Below are positions 17,745 to 26,624 of a stretch of 64,000 nt of DNA, piece by piece; within the stretch, counting starts at the first letter, position 1, and each line of letters begins with the position of its first letter. The position numbers and the translations under genes are program-made. The notes under the pieces were generated by a model. The model was not told the DNA's origin, ran no database searches, and saw only the letters and a program-made list of their open reading frames with translations. This stretch comes from Flavobacterium sp. HJJ (GTDB taxonomy: Bacteria; Bacteroidota; Bacteroidia; Flavobacteriales; Flavobacteriaceae): contig NZ_JADKPR010000020.1 of NCBI RefSeq assembly GCF_015351475.1, positions 1-64,000 on the forward strand. Reading direction: 5' to 3'.

Positions 17745-18187
17745 TTATTTAGTTACAAATTTTTTATAACTATCGACACGGAAAAGAAATGATGAATGTT
17801 TGAGTCCTATAACTTTCCCTTCGACAATGTATTCACTTCCTGCTTTTGTTGAAAAATAATCTTTTCCAAACAATTCTTCGGACATATTATTTTTACCTGT
17901 CAGATATAAGTCAAAACCGCTTGGTTTAAAACTCTTTTTTTTGATTTTATTTTCTTCGTCAATTATTGCCATTATAGATTTTGAAATATATAATTTTCCA
18001 CTTTCTATGTACGCATCTAGATATTCAGTTCCTTCTTTATGACTTATCCTAATTTCGCTAATCGTATCTTTTACATTATATTGATTAAATTCATTTTTTT
18101 TTAGCCAATATTTTTTTCTAATTCTGAATTTTTAGATTTAGAGCAGGAAAGCGAAAATAATATTAAAATTGAAAAAATATATTTCAT
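17745..18187 (-). pseudogene. Frameshifted small lipoprotein gene
   Basis: From the ATG at 18187 the minus strand encodes a lipoprotein signal, MKYIFSILILFSLSC, followed by SKSKNSELEKNIG and a stop. Adding one A in the run of seven A shortly before this stop (near 18112-18118) restores a single frame that continues through YWLKKNEFNQYNVKDTISEI to MAIIDEENK and the stop at 17745, about 147 residues in all. I do not recognise the family. The indel may be real decay, a phase-variable homopolymer or a sequencing error. Confidence 0.7.
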
Positions 18188-18246
18188 TTCGAATATTTGG
18201 ATTGCTAGTTTTTTTCGGTTTTCTGTCGATCGAAACTGACGCATAA

Positions 18247-19095
18247 CTAGTTGTTACTAATGATGTAAATATGTGATGAATATTCCATATCCTTTTTTGC
18301 TTTCCAGTTAGACTTAAGTCCAATAAAAAAAGCTTTGAAATAATTCATTTTTCCGTTTTTGTATTTCTCAGAAAGGAGGCTCACGTAAAAAGAATCAAAT
18401 TTCATTGGCAAAACTTTCTTTAAATTCATTTTTTCTTTTGCAAAAAGTAATTCAATCGCTTTTTTAGAGAAATGCCAAAAATGAATAGGTACATCATAAG
18501 CTGCCCAAAAATTACCATAATGTCTTGCATCAAAAGATTTGAAATTTGGAACTGCTACTATCAAAGTTCCTGTAGGCTTTAATAATCGTTTCAATTCTTT
18601 AATCTGTTCCTCTAGATTTGGAACGTGCTCCAAAACATGCCACATTGAAATAATATCAAAAGAATGACTTTCCAATTCGGAAGTATTTTCTACAAAATTT
18701 ACTCCTTTGTTTTTTGCGATAGCTTTTGCTTTGTCACTAGGTTCTGTTCCCATAGTTTTCCAGCCGTCTTTTCCAGCAACAGCCAAAAATTCTCCTGTAC
18801 CTGCTCCAATATCTAAAATAAATCCTTTTGAAGGCTGATAAGAATTGATTAAATCCAATTTGTTTTTTAAAGCAATATTTTTCACGAAATGATATGCTTT
18901 TTCAAATAATGATCTTTTCGAATCTGTATGCGAAATGTAATCGGCACTTTCGTAATATCTGCCTAAAATATCTAAACTTGGCTGCGGATGCGTAACCAGC
19001 ATATCCAATGAGTCATCATGATACAAATCGAAAGTTTCTTGCGAAACTGAATAATCTTTTACAGTAAGAAAGTGTTTTTTGTTTGTAATATCCAT
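18247..19095 (-). CDS. Class I SAM-dependent methyltransferase
   Basis: The 282-residue protein has the methyltransferase motifs FILDIGAGTGEFLAV (motif I, about 95-109), an acidic residue in GTEPSDKA (motif II) and FDIISMWHVLEHVPNLEEQI (about 150-169). The N-terminal DLYHDDSLDMLVTHPQPSL is common in methyltransferases linked to sugar or cell-surface metabolism. The substrate is unknown. I started at the ATG at 19095 because the extra upstream residues look like leader. The last codons and stop (IISNN-TAG) lie in a 12-bp repeat that recurs at 17614-17625, so the present stop was created or preserved by an insertion. Confidence 0.88.
   Translation of the reverse strand: MDITNKKHFLTVKDYSVSQETFDLYHDDSLDMLVTHPQPSLDILGRYYESADYISHTDSKRSLFEKAYHFVKNIALKNKLDLINSYQPSKGFILDIGAGTGEFLAVAGKDGWKTMGTEPSDKAKAIAKNKGVNFVENTSELESHSFDIISMWHVLEHVPNLEEQIKELKRLLKPTGTLIVAVPNFKSFDARHYGNFWAAYDVPIHFWHFSKKAIELLFAKEKMNLKKVLPMKFDSFYVSLLSEKYKNGKMNYFKAFFIGLKSNWKAKKDMEYSSHIYIISNN
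18248..18259 (+). repeat. 12-bp direct repeat, proximal copy
   Basis: TAGTTGTTACTA overlaps the methyltransferase stop codon. Next to it is the heptamer GCATAAC (18241-18247), whose complement GTTATGC occurs at 17729-17735 near the other end of the inserted segment. Confidence 0.6.
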
Positions 19096-19184
19096 TAGTG
19101 TTTTTAAATAAATAATTTCAGCTCGATTCAAAAGCTGAAAAGAAATTCTTTTAATTTTATTGGGCTTGAAAAAATATTAATTTG

Positions 19185-19664
19185 CTATGTTCTCTCCCAT
19201 CTTATTTTCACAGCAGAAATTTTTTCATTTTCCAACCGTATATTCTCGTTCACTATAAATCCGCATTTAGTATAAAAAACTAATGGGGATAAATATTGTT
19301 TTTTATTTCTTTTTAAAAAATTCTCATGATCTGTTACCCAACCGTTCAAAACCAAATTATCCATTTTTAACTGATCAAGCAAAAGCAATCCAAATCCTTT
19401 TCCTTGTATTGTGGTATCAATTATAATTCCAAACCAATCTTCATTATCTCTTAAAAAGGTAAAAGCCCAACCCTGAAGTTGCTTTAAATCATCAATCAGT
19501 AAATAATGTTTTATATTTAAAAGTCCTTCTAAATACTTTTCAAATTCTTCTAATTCATTATAAAAAATTCTCTCAGGATATTCAGAATTCCAAAGTTCAA
19601 ACAACCTTTGCTTTTGTTCAGAAGTTAAAATACTAGTTTGAACAATATTCATTTTTCTAATCAT
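19185..19664 (-). CDS. GNAT-family N-acetyltransferase
   Basis: The 159-residue protein shows the GNAT core: strand GWAFTFLRDNEDWFGIIIDTTIQGKGFGLLLLDQLK, in which Q-GKGFG is the acetyl-CoA-binding motif A, then a strand ending FYTKCGFIVNE. The family transfers acetyl groups from acetyl-CoA to amines; the acceptor here is unknown. The ATG at 19652 is an alternative start four residues in. The gene is on the same strand as the methyltransferase but 90 bp upstream of it. Confidence 0.8.
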   Translation of the reverse strand: MIRKMNIVQTSILTSEQKQRLFELWNSEYPERIFYNELEEFEKYLEGLLNIKHYLLIDDLKQLQGWAFTFLRDNEDWFGIIIDTTIQGKGFGLLLLDQLKMDNLVLNGWVTDHENFLKRNKKQYLSPLVFYTKCGFIVNENIRLENEKISAVKIRWERT

Positions 19665-19706
19665 TAAAAATCTATTAACTCAACAAATATAGGCAATACG
19701 ACAGTA

Positions 19707-19720
19707 GTTTCACGTGGAAC
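19707..19720. promoter_or_regulatory. parS-like site 1
   Basis: GTTTCACGTGGAAC matches the ParB-binding consensus TGTTTCACGTGAAACA closely. It is the outlying member of a group of five around mnmG. Confidence 0.7.
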
Positions 19721-19721
19721 A

Positions 19722-20656
19722 TATCAATTTTATTTTTTTTATTACTTCGAGACTAGTATCATTTTACAGAAAAAAATTAAATATAATTTTCAAATTCTAG
19801 TCCTAACAATTTTTACTTCTGTATATTTTTACGTGAATTTGGGTTCACAAAGTCACAGAAATACAAAGCATATTTAAACTTTTTAATACTTGTAATTATT
19901 TACAAATAGTAATTTGTGTTCTTTTCAAATCTTTTAAAAAAACAACTTAAAGTAAAACTTCAAATAAAAAAAATAAAACACTATAAAATTGAATTTATCC
20001 TTAAGCAAAACCAGTCTGCGCTTTCAATTCAGAGTTTAATTTTAAGAGGCACTAAAATCTCTCAATTCATTTCATTCAAAAATTAAATTTTAATTATCAT
20101 CATTTTCATTTCTTTGATGATGTTCCAAATATTCATTTACTATTTTATCCGTGATATCTTCAGTACTTCAAATACAATAACAACTTGCTTAAAAATATTA
20201 TTCAAAACAACTATTCTTCAACTCAGTAAATTCCATTTAAATTTTTATTGAAAACCGTCCACTACTTTTTAAATAAAAATTGTATTAACATTATAATTTG
20301 GAGCATATTAACTTGACCCGAAATAAATAACTCCCTTTAAAATTTCGACAGCAAAAGTTAACAACAACACTCTTAAACATCACCATTAAAACTTAAAATC
20401 TAAATTTTATAATCCAAACAAAATAATATATTAATCTGCTTACCATGCACGAATCTTTTCTAAATATCTGCATTTATAAACAAAAAACACTCTGCACATT
20501 CAGTACAGAGGTTTATCTTACAAGTGACTGAAAGTCTCTCAATTTTAAAAACTGTTTATCAATACTAAGGTCAAAAATTAGATTTTTTCGCATTACTAAA
20601 ATACTGCAATAAACAACAAAATTCCAAACCCGATATTGTAACCAATAAAATTTTAG
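19722..20656. other. 935-bp gene-free stretch
   Basis: No supportable complete gene is visible on either strand. The sequence is very AT-rich and has clearly more C than G on the given strand. A short minus-strand coding-like relic, ITDKIVNEYLEHHQRNENDD, ends at 20090 and could be the C-terminal tail of an IS200/IS605-type TnpA, but it is too short to be sure. Confidence 0.55.
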
Positions 20657-22528
20657 TTATCTGCCCATATAAATCAAAAGCACCGAAATATCACTCGGTG
20701 AAACACCACTAATTCTTGATGCCTGAGAAATTGTTACAGGTTTAATCTTATTCAATTTTTGCTTCGCTTCAATCGACATTGATTTTATTTTATTATAATC
20801 AAAATCCTCAGGAATTTTTACATCTTCCAAACGCGAAAGTTTATCTGCATTATTTCTTTCCTTTTCAATATAACCTGAATATTTTACCTGAATTTCGGCT
20901 TGTTCCAAAATTTCCTGATCAAGATCATTTTCGGCAACATATTCCTTTACTTTTTCAAATTTCAAAATATCTTCCAAATCAATCTGCGGTCTGGAAAATA
21001 TTTTAAACATTTTATCACCCTGTGAAATTAAAGCTGATTCCTTTTCTTCAAGAATTGGATTTGTCTCAGCAACTGAAACACTCGTCTCTTTGAAAAAAGA
21101 AACCATCCTTTCAGATTCATTTAATTTCTTTTCCATACGGCGTAAACGCGCTTCCGAAGCTAAACCAATTTCATACGACAAAGGTGTCAATCTAAAATCA
21201 GCATTGTCCTGACGAAGCAGAGTTCGATATTCCGCTCTAGACGTAAACATACGATAAGGTTCTTCTGTACCTTTTGTAATTAGATCATCAATCAAAACTC
21301 CGATATATGCTTCATCTCTTTTTAAAATCAACGGCGCTTTTTCGTGAACTTTTAAATGAGCGTTAATTCCGGCCATCAAACCTTGAGAAGCAGCTTCTTC
21401 ATAACCAGTTGTTCCATTAATCTGTCCAGCAAAATACAAACCTTCAACTAGCTTCGTTTCCAAAGTATGTTTCAATTGCGTCGGAGGAAAATAATCATAT
21501 TCGATTGCATAACCAGGACGAAAGAATTTCACATTTTCAAAACCGGCAACTGTACGCAAAGCTTTGAACTGAATATCCTCCGGCAAAGAAGTTGAAAAAC
21601 CATTTACATAAACCTCACAAGTATTCCATCCTTCTGGTTCAACAAAAAGCTGGTGACGCTCTTTATCTGCAAAACGATTTATTTTATCTTCAATCGAAGG
21701 ACAATATCTTGGACCGATACTTTTAATTCTTCCGTTAAACATTGGAGAACGATCAAAACCTTCTCTCAAAATATTATGCACCTCATTCGAGGTATATGTC
21801 ATATGACAGGATTTTTGAAACGCCAAAGGTTTTGTCAAATCTGAATATGAAAACTTATCTGGTTTAGTATCTCCTTTTTCTTCATTCATTTTAGAATAAT
21901 CCAAAGAACGTCCATCCACTCGCGGAGGTGTTCCTGTTTTCATTCTTCCCGCTTCAAAACCGGCTTGAATCAAATCTTCGGTAATTCCGAACGCGGCACT
22001 TTCACCAGCACGTCCTCCTCCAAATTGCTTTTCTCCGATATGAATCAAACCATTCAAAAAAGTACCATTTGTCAAAACAACTGATTTAGATCTGATCTCT
22101 ACTCCTAACGAAGTTCTGATTCCTTTTATCTTTCCGTTTTCTATTATCAGCCCCTTTACCATTTCCTGATAAAAATCTAAATTCGGAGTTCCTTCAAGCA
22201 TCATTCTCCATTCTTCTGCAAAACGCATACGGTCACTTTGAACTCTCGGTGACCACATTGCAGGGCCTTTTGATTTATTCAGCATCTTGAACTGAATTGC
22301 AGTTCTGTCTGAAACAATTCCGGAATATCCTCCAAGCGCATCAATCTCACGAACAATTTGTCCTTTCGCTATTCCACCCATTGCAGGATTACACGACATT
22401 TGTGCAATGTTCTGCAGACTCATTGTAACCAATAAAGTTTTGGATCCCAAATTTGCTGCCGCTGCCGCGGCCTCGGAACCTGCGTGACCCGCACCAACAA
22501 CAATTACATCATACTCTTCTAAAAACAT
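20657..22528 (-). CDS. mnmG: tRNA uridine 5-carboxymethylaminomethyl modification enzyme MnmG (GidA)
   Basis: MnmG with MnmE modifies the wobble uridine of several tRNAs, using FAD, NADH, methylenetetrahydrofolate and glycine or ammonium. The 623-residue length is normal. The FAD-binding fold is at the N-terminus (VIVVGAGHAGSEAAAAAANLG), followed by CNPAMGGIAKG, the signature GPRYCPSIEDKI near 275 and GLYFAGQINGTTGYEEAASQG near 365. The helical C-terminal domain ends YKIGR-like segments with SRISGVSPSDISVLLIYMGR. The gene stands in a parS-rich region, and in many bacteria gidA lies close to the replication origin. Confidence 0.97.
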   Translation of the reverse strand: MFLEEYDVIVVGAGHAGSEAAAAAANLGSKTLLVTMSLQNIAQMSCNPAMGGIAKGQIVREIDALGGYSGIVSDRTAIQFKMLNKSKGPAMWSPRVQSDRMRFAEEWRMMLEGTPNLDFYQEMVKGLIIENGKIKGIRTSLGVEIRSKSVVLTNGTFLNGLIHIGEKQFGGGRAGESAAFGITEDLIQAGFEAGRMKTGTPPRVDGRSLDYSKMNEEKGDTKPDKFSYSDLTKPLAFQKSCHMTYTSNEVHNILREGFDRSPMFNGRIKSIGPRYCPSIEDKINRFADKERHQLFVEPEGWNTCEVYVNGFSTSLPEDIQFKALRTVAGFENVKFFRPGYAIEYDYFPPTQLKHTLETKLVEGLYFAGQINGTTGYEEAASQGLMAGINAHLKVHEKAPLILKRDEAYIGVLIDDLITKGTEEPYRMFTSRAEYRTLLRQDNADFRLTPLSYEIGLASEARLRRMEKKLNESERMVSFFKETSVSVAETNPILEEKESALISQGDKMFKIFSRPQIDLEDILKFEKVKEYVAENDLDQEILEQAEIQVKYSGYIEKERNNADKLSRLEDVKIPEDFDYNKIKSMSIEAKQKLNKIKPVTISQASRISGVSPSDISVLLIYMGR

Positions 22529-22580
22529 TTTTCTTTTATATTAATCCTTTTCAAAAGGAATTATGAATTTCCAAACCTAC

Positions 22581-22594
22581 GTTCCACGTGAAAC
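22581..22594. promoter_or_regulatory. parS-like site 2
   Basis: GTTCCACGTGAAAC lies between mnmG and ybeY, upstream of the mnmG start. Confidence 0.75.
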
Positions 22595-22623
22595 ACTTTT
22601 ACTAACTATTTTTTTTTAAACAC

Positions 22624-22637
22624 GTTCCACGTGGAAC
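22624..22637. promoter_or_regulatory. parS-like site 3
   Basis: GTTCCACGTGGAAC is a perfect 14-bp palindrome with the CACGTG core of parS. Confidence 0.75.
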
Positions 22638-22684
22638 ACAAAAAAAAACTTAAATTATAATTTAAAATTTTAAAAAAAAACTTA

Positions 22685-22702
22685 ACGTTCCACGTGGAAC
22701 GT
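22685..22702. promoter_or_regulatory. parS-like site 4
   Basis: ACGTTCCACGTGGAACGT is a perfect 18-bp palindrome containing the same 14-mer as site 3. Confidence 0.75.
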
Positions 22703-22736
22703 AATGCTTTTTTATATAATTTTGATAGGTTTAAAT

Positions 22737-23156
22737 CTACTGTTCCACGTGAAACATGGCTATTTTTTCATCTTCTTTGCTACGCATTAAAGCTTCGTCT
22801 ACTTCAGATTTGTCTTTATAGCCACAGTAATGTAGAATACCGTGAACCAATACGCGCTTTAATTCGTCTTCAAAACTTGTGTTGTAATCCTTAGAGTTAT
22901 CTAAAACTCTTTCTACAGAAACAAAAATATCACCGCTTATTTCGTTACCCATCGTATAATCGAAACTAATAATATCTGTAAGTGTGTCGTGATTAAGATA
23001 CTCAAGGTTAATCTTGTGAAGATATTCATCATCACAAAAGATGTAATTGATTTCTCCCTCACTTTTGTTTTCTGAAACTATTACGGAACTCAGCCAAGTA
23101 GCTATCGCTTCTTCATTCTCAAGAGCGAATTCCAATTCGTAATTAAAATTGATCAT
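22737..23156 (-). CDS. ybeY: Endoribonuclease YbeY
   Basis: YbeY is a zinc endoribonuclease needed for 16S rRNA 3'-end maturation and ribosome quality control. The 139-residue protein carries the signature VHGILHYCGYKD, in which the three metal ligands of the H-x3-H-x5-H/D pattern are visible as HGILHYCGYKD. The N-terminal FCDDEYLHKINLEYLNHDTLTDIISFDY is also family-typical. The start overlaps the stop of the upstream DUF4175 gene (ATGA), implying translational coupling. The last five residues (FHVEQ) and part of the preceding Met are encoded by parS-like site 5. Confidence 0.95.
   Translation of the reverse strand: MINFNYELEFALENEEAIATWLSSVIVSENKSEGEINYIFCDDEYLHKINLEYLNHDTLTDIISFDYTMGNEISGDIFVSVERVLDNSKDYNTSFEDELKRVLVHGILHYCGYKDKSEVDEALMRSKEDEKIAMFHVEQ
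22741..22756. promoter_or_regulatory. parS-like site 5, inside the ybeY coding end
   Basis: TGTTCCACGTGAAACA differs from the general parS consensus at one position. It overlaps the last codons of ybeY. Confidence 0.8.
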
Positions 23157-26100
23157 TTGTTGTTAAAATAAATTTGAACTTTTTGATTAAAATTCGAGCG
23201 CAAAGGTAGCGATTGTCTATTTAATATCTCTATGCTATTCAAATAATCTGAAAGTGCCTTTGGTAAAGGACTAGCCTGATTACTATAATTCTTGGTATTG
23301 GTTTCTGACTGACATTTTGGATCCTCACCCTGCAAACGAATAGCTGTGTCCAATTTCAAAAGCTCTTGCTTGATACTATTTGTTCTTTGCAGGGATTCAT
23401 TAGTAAAACCTTTGTTTAATAATTGCTTCTCCAATTGCTTCATTTGTTCCAAAGCATTCTGACCGCTGTTGCCAATTCCTTTCTTATTCAATTCTTCCTG
23501 CAATGCTTCGCGAAGCTGTTTTTGCTCTTTGTAAATATCCATAGTCGCTTTTGCATCTCCTTCTCCATCGCCGTCTGAATCGCCATTATCTCCCTGACCT
23601 TTCCCTGATTGAGAACCTTTATTTTTGCTTTCTCCAGGTTTATTTCCTTCACCTTGTTTGTTACCAGGTTTCATACCCTGCTTCATCTTTTCACTCAATT
23701 CTCCCTGCTTTTTAATGATATCAGGCAACTGCATTCCTGAACCTTGCCCTGGTTTTGGTTTCCCTCCACTGCTGCCGGACATCTGCATTTGCATACTATT
23801 CAATGAATCGCTTAACAAATCTGCTAATTTATTAGCCGATGAAATCGCATATTGCTGTTGGGCAAAACCCCTTTGCAATTGTGAATCGGATAAACTTTCG
23901 AGAGATTTATCAATATTGTATTGTACATTAGCAACTTCTTTTGTTACCTCTTCAGCGATTTTTGGCTGACGCAAAGACATAGCAAAAAGACTGTCATCAA
24001 TGTGTTTGAACTGTGTTTTTAAGTTCTGCTGATTACGAATGTATTTACCAAAAGAAGGTGAACCAATCTTAGTAGCCTTGAACTGATTCATAACATCTTC
24101 CTGTGAAAATGAATAAGCCAAAAGGTTATCCAATATCTGACGCAACATTTTTACATCCTCTTCTATTTGGTCTTTACTGGATTCTTCCATCGCCTTATCC
24201 ATTGCTTTGGACATTTCTTTCATCTTTTTAGAAGCACTTTTTTGATTTTGTTTTGCTTTTGATTTATTGTTGTTTTGCAAATCAGAACCAGCTTTATTAA
24301 GATCGTCCTTGATACTTTTTTCCTTATCCAGATCAGATGGAATATCTATTGGTGATTTTAAATCTTCATTATCTTTGTTCAATTGCTTCAATTCTTCCTG
24401 AATCTTTTCGAATTCATCTATCAGTTTCTTTTGCTCCTGAGCCGAATTCTCCTTTTCATTCTCTGATAATTTATCTTCCTTTTGAGATAATTTATCCAAT
24501 TTATCAGCTAATTGTTCTGCCTTTTTTTCTACATAATAACGTTTGGTTAACTCAACCAATTGCGCTAAACTCTTATTTTGACTTTTACTGTTCTCCTTGA
24601 ATTTCTCCAGCTTCTGAGTAAAATCTTCATCCTTGATTTTATTGTTCAGCTCGTTCAATTCGTCTAATAATTTTTTGTTTTTATCCAATTCCTTATCAGT
24701 ATTCTCTAAACGTTTTTGAAGCAATTCCTTGGTATCATCCTGCTGTTTTGGATTGGATTTATCCAGATTGTTTTTCATCTTATTAGCAAACTCCTTCGTC
24801 AAATCATTCTGTTGTTGCTGTTGCTTAATGAAATCATTTATCTTTTGGCGGTCGTTAAAATCCAAACCTTCTTTTTCCTTGGAAGTCTGTTTCAATTTCT
24901 CCATCTGAGAAATCTGTTTATCCTGTTTGGATAAGGTTTTTTGCAGACTATTTATTGTATTATTTTGTTCCTGAAGCGTGTTGTTTTGCTTCTCTTCATC
25001 AGATAAAATTCGGTTTGAAAAGACAACAGAACGAGAACTTTTGAAATGATGAATGGCATCATTATCAAAAACTTCAAAATAAAAATCGTAATTCTTCCCT
25101 TTTTCAACATCAAGATTACTTGGAAAATTGAACACAAACTGATCAAAAGTGTCGTGCTTAACAGCTATGGTTCCACGTTTGCCAGTAGCAGGTTTACCAG
25201 ATTCATAATAAACAATCTGTAATCGGGACAACCCATAATCATCGGCCAATTGACCAACAAAATAAGAACTTTCGACACCCAAACTATCAGGAGCTTTGGT
25301 AATATTGATCGTTGGGAACTGATCTTTTACAACATTCAGCTGATATGACAGTTTTTCGAAATTTTTTACTTGATTATTTGATGTAATTATTTGATATTCT
25401 GTATTTTGAACTATATTTTTAGCTAAATTAAAGCTGTTTTCACTTTTAGCGAATGGAATGGCCTGAGAATCATTTTTCCACGTTACATTCAGCGTAGCAT
25501 TTGTATTCATTATCCAGGAAACCTGTGTTCCTTCGGGTATAATTCCGTTACCAGTTCCTTTAACAATTGTACTTTTCATATTCAAATACGTAGGATAAAC
25601 AAACTTCATTTGAAAATTTGAAATGGTTGGAACAGCAATAACTTTCAATTCATAATCAGGGGAAACAATACTATTCGCTTCCAGATGAAACGAAACATTA
25701 TCCATAGGTTTGGCAATTTTAAACTGAAATTCTCCTGTGCGAACCGTTTCCAAAAAGTAACTTTCATCACCAATGAAAATCATAACATTTTCAGGAACGA
25801 TCTTTCCTTCTGATTTTACCTGAAGAACGAAATCCTTACCTTGCTCTGAAACCAAATCAGTATTTAAAATTGTAAACTTAAACGGAGCCGGTGGCGTAAA
25901 TGCCGAATTAAAATGCACTACCCTATCCAAACTTTGAGAAATAATCTGGCTGTTTCCCGAAAGGAAAAAAAAGAACAAAAACAAAATTGGCAACACTGCC
26001 AGTGGCAAATATTTTTTGTTTACGCTAAAATCAATCGCTTTCCCAAAAGGAACTGGACGAAGTGAATTGGCCTTTTGCTCAATGGAAGCCAACAATAATT

Positions 26101-26473
26101 CAGAATTATAAACGCTAGTATCCGATTTTGATAACTGAAGATAGTTTATCAAAGTATCATTTACTTCAGAAAAATGATTTCCAATTATTAAAGAAGCTTG
26201 AGCATAATCAATCCCCTTCTGAAATTTAAACAATTTAAAAATTGGAAAAAGTATAAAACGCAACAGCAAAATAGCTTCAACAATAATGAAAATCCAAAAA
26301 AGGAATGTTCTTCCTTTTGGTTTTAACCAAAGGAAATACTCTATAAATAGCGTAAACAGAAAATAAATCAGTCCAAGTCCAATGAAAAAAAGGACACCGC
26401 GGATCAATTCATTGGCATAATACTTCTTTATAAAATCTTCTAGTTTTTGATGTATCGAATAGGACTTTTCCAA
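23153..26473 (-). CDS. DUF4175-family large membrane coiled-coil protein
   Basis: The 1106-residue protein starts with two membrane segments at about 22-50 and 57-83 and a third at about 154-172. Residues about 180-480 look beta-rich and periplasmic. From about 490 to 920 it is a long, highly charged helical/coiled-coil region rich in Lys, Glu, Gln and Asn. A low-complexity Gly/Lys/Asn/Asp stretch follows (about 930-985), then a helical end. This matches the DUF4175 family of Bacteroidota, whose function is unknown; an envelope role is likely from topology. It is translationally coupled to ybeY. Confidence 0.85.
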   Translation of the reverse strand: MEKSYSIHQKLEDFIKKYYANELIRGVLFFIGLGLIYFLFTLFIEYFLWLKPKGRTFLFWIFIIVEAILLLRFILFPIFKLFKFQKGIDYAQASLIIGNHFSEVNDTLINYLQLSKSDTSVYNSELLLASIEQKANSLRPVPFGKAIDFSVNKKYLPLAVLPILFLFFFFLSGNSQIISQSLDRVVHFNSAFTPPAPFKFTILNTDLVSEQGKDFVLQVKSEGKIVPENVMIFIGDESYFLETVRTGEFQFKIAKPMDNVSFHLEANSIVSPDYELKVIAVPTISNFQMKFVYPTYLNMKSTIVKGTGNGIIPEGTQVSWIMNTNATLNVTWKNDSQAIPFAKSENSFNLAKNIVQNTEYQIITSNNQVKNFEKLSYQLNVVKDQFPTINITKAPDSLGVESSYFVGQLADDYGLSRLQIVYYESGKPATGKRGTIAVKHDTFDQFVFNFPSNLDVEKGKNYDFYFEVFDNDAIHHFKSSRSVVFSNRILSDEEKQNNTLQEQNNTINSLQKTLSKQDKQISQMEKLKQTSKEKEGLDFNDRQKINDFIKQQQQQNDLTKEFANKMKNNLDKSNPKQQDDTKELLQKRLENTDKELDKNKKLLDELNELNNKIKDEDFTQKLEKFKENSKSQNKSLAQLVELTKRYYVEKKAEQLADKLDKLSQKEDKLSENEKENSAQEQKKLIDEFEKIQEELKQLNKDNEDLKSPIDIPSDLDKEKSIKDDLNKAGSDLQNNNKSKAKQNQKSASKKMKEMSKAMDKAMEESSKDQIEEDVKMLRQILDNLLAYSFSQEDVMNQFKATKIGSPSFGKYIRNQQNLKTQFKHIDDSLFAMSLRQPKIAEEVTKEVANVQYNIDKSLESLSDSQLQRGFAQQQYAISSANKLADLLSDSLNSMQMQMSGSSGGKPKPGQGSGMQLPDIIKKQGELSEKMKQGMKPGNKQGEGNKPGESKNKGSQSGKGQGDNGDSDGDGEGDAKATMDIYKEQKQLREALQEELNKKGIGNSGQNALEQMKQLEKQLLNKGFTNESLQRTNSIKQELLKLDTAIRLQGEDPKCQSETNTKNYSNQASPLPKALSDYLNSIEILNRQSLPLRSNFNQKVQIYFNNK

Positions 26474-26600
26474 AATATCGGTATTAATTTAATAACCAAT
26501 AAAAGTACTAATTATAATGTTTCCAAAAAGGTAAATAAAACATAATATTAAAGCATTGAAGAAACACGAATTACACCGATAAAACGACAATTTGAAATTG

Positions 26601-26608
26601 TATATTTG
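26601..26608 (+). promoter_or_regulatory. gltX -7 element
   Basis: TATATTTG lies 16 nt upstream of the gltX ATG; a -33 TTG at the usual distance is not clear. Confidence 0.5.
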
Positions 26609-26624
26609 CAAAAAAATTACAAGA

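Noticed and set aside
12527-18247. Integron with attC sites (GTTAYGC/GCATAAC heptamers)
   Set aside because: No integrase gene is present, the heptamer departs from the GTTRRRY core, and no folded attC structure could be shown. It is kept only as a cassette-like hint in the findings.
19722-20656. Origin of replication in the gap next to the parS sites
   Set aside because: Genes on both sides lie on the same strand and no DnaA-box-like words were seen; the gap at 37.2-38.1 kb fits better.
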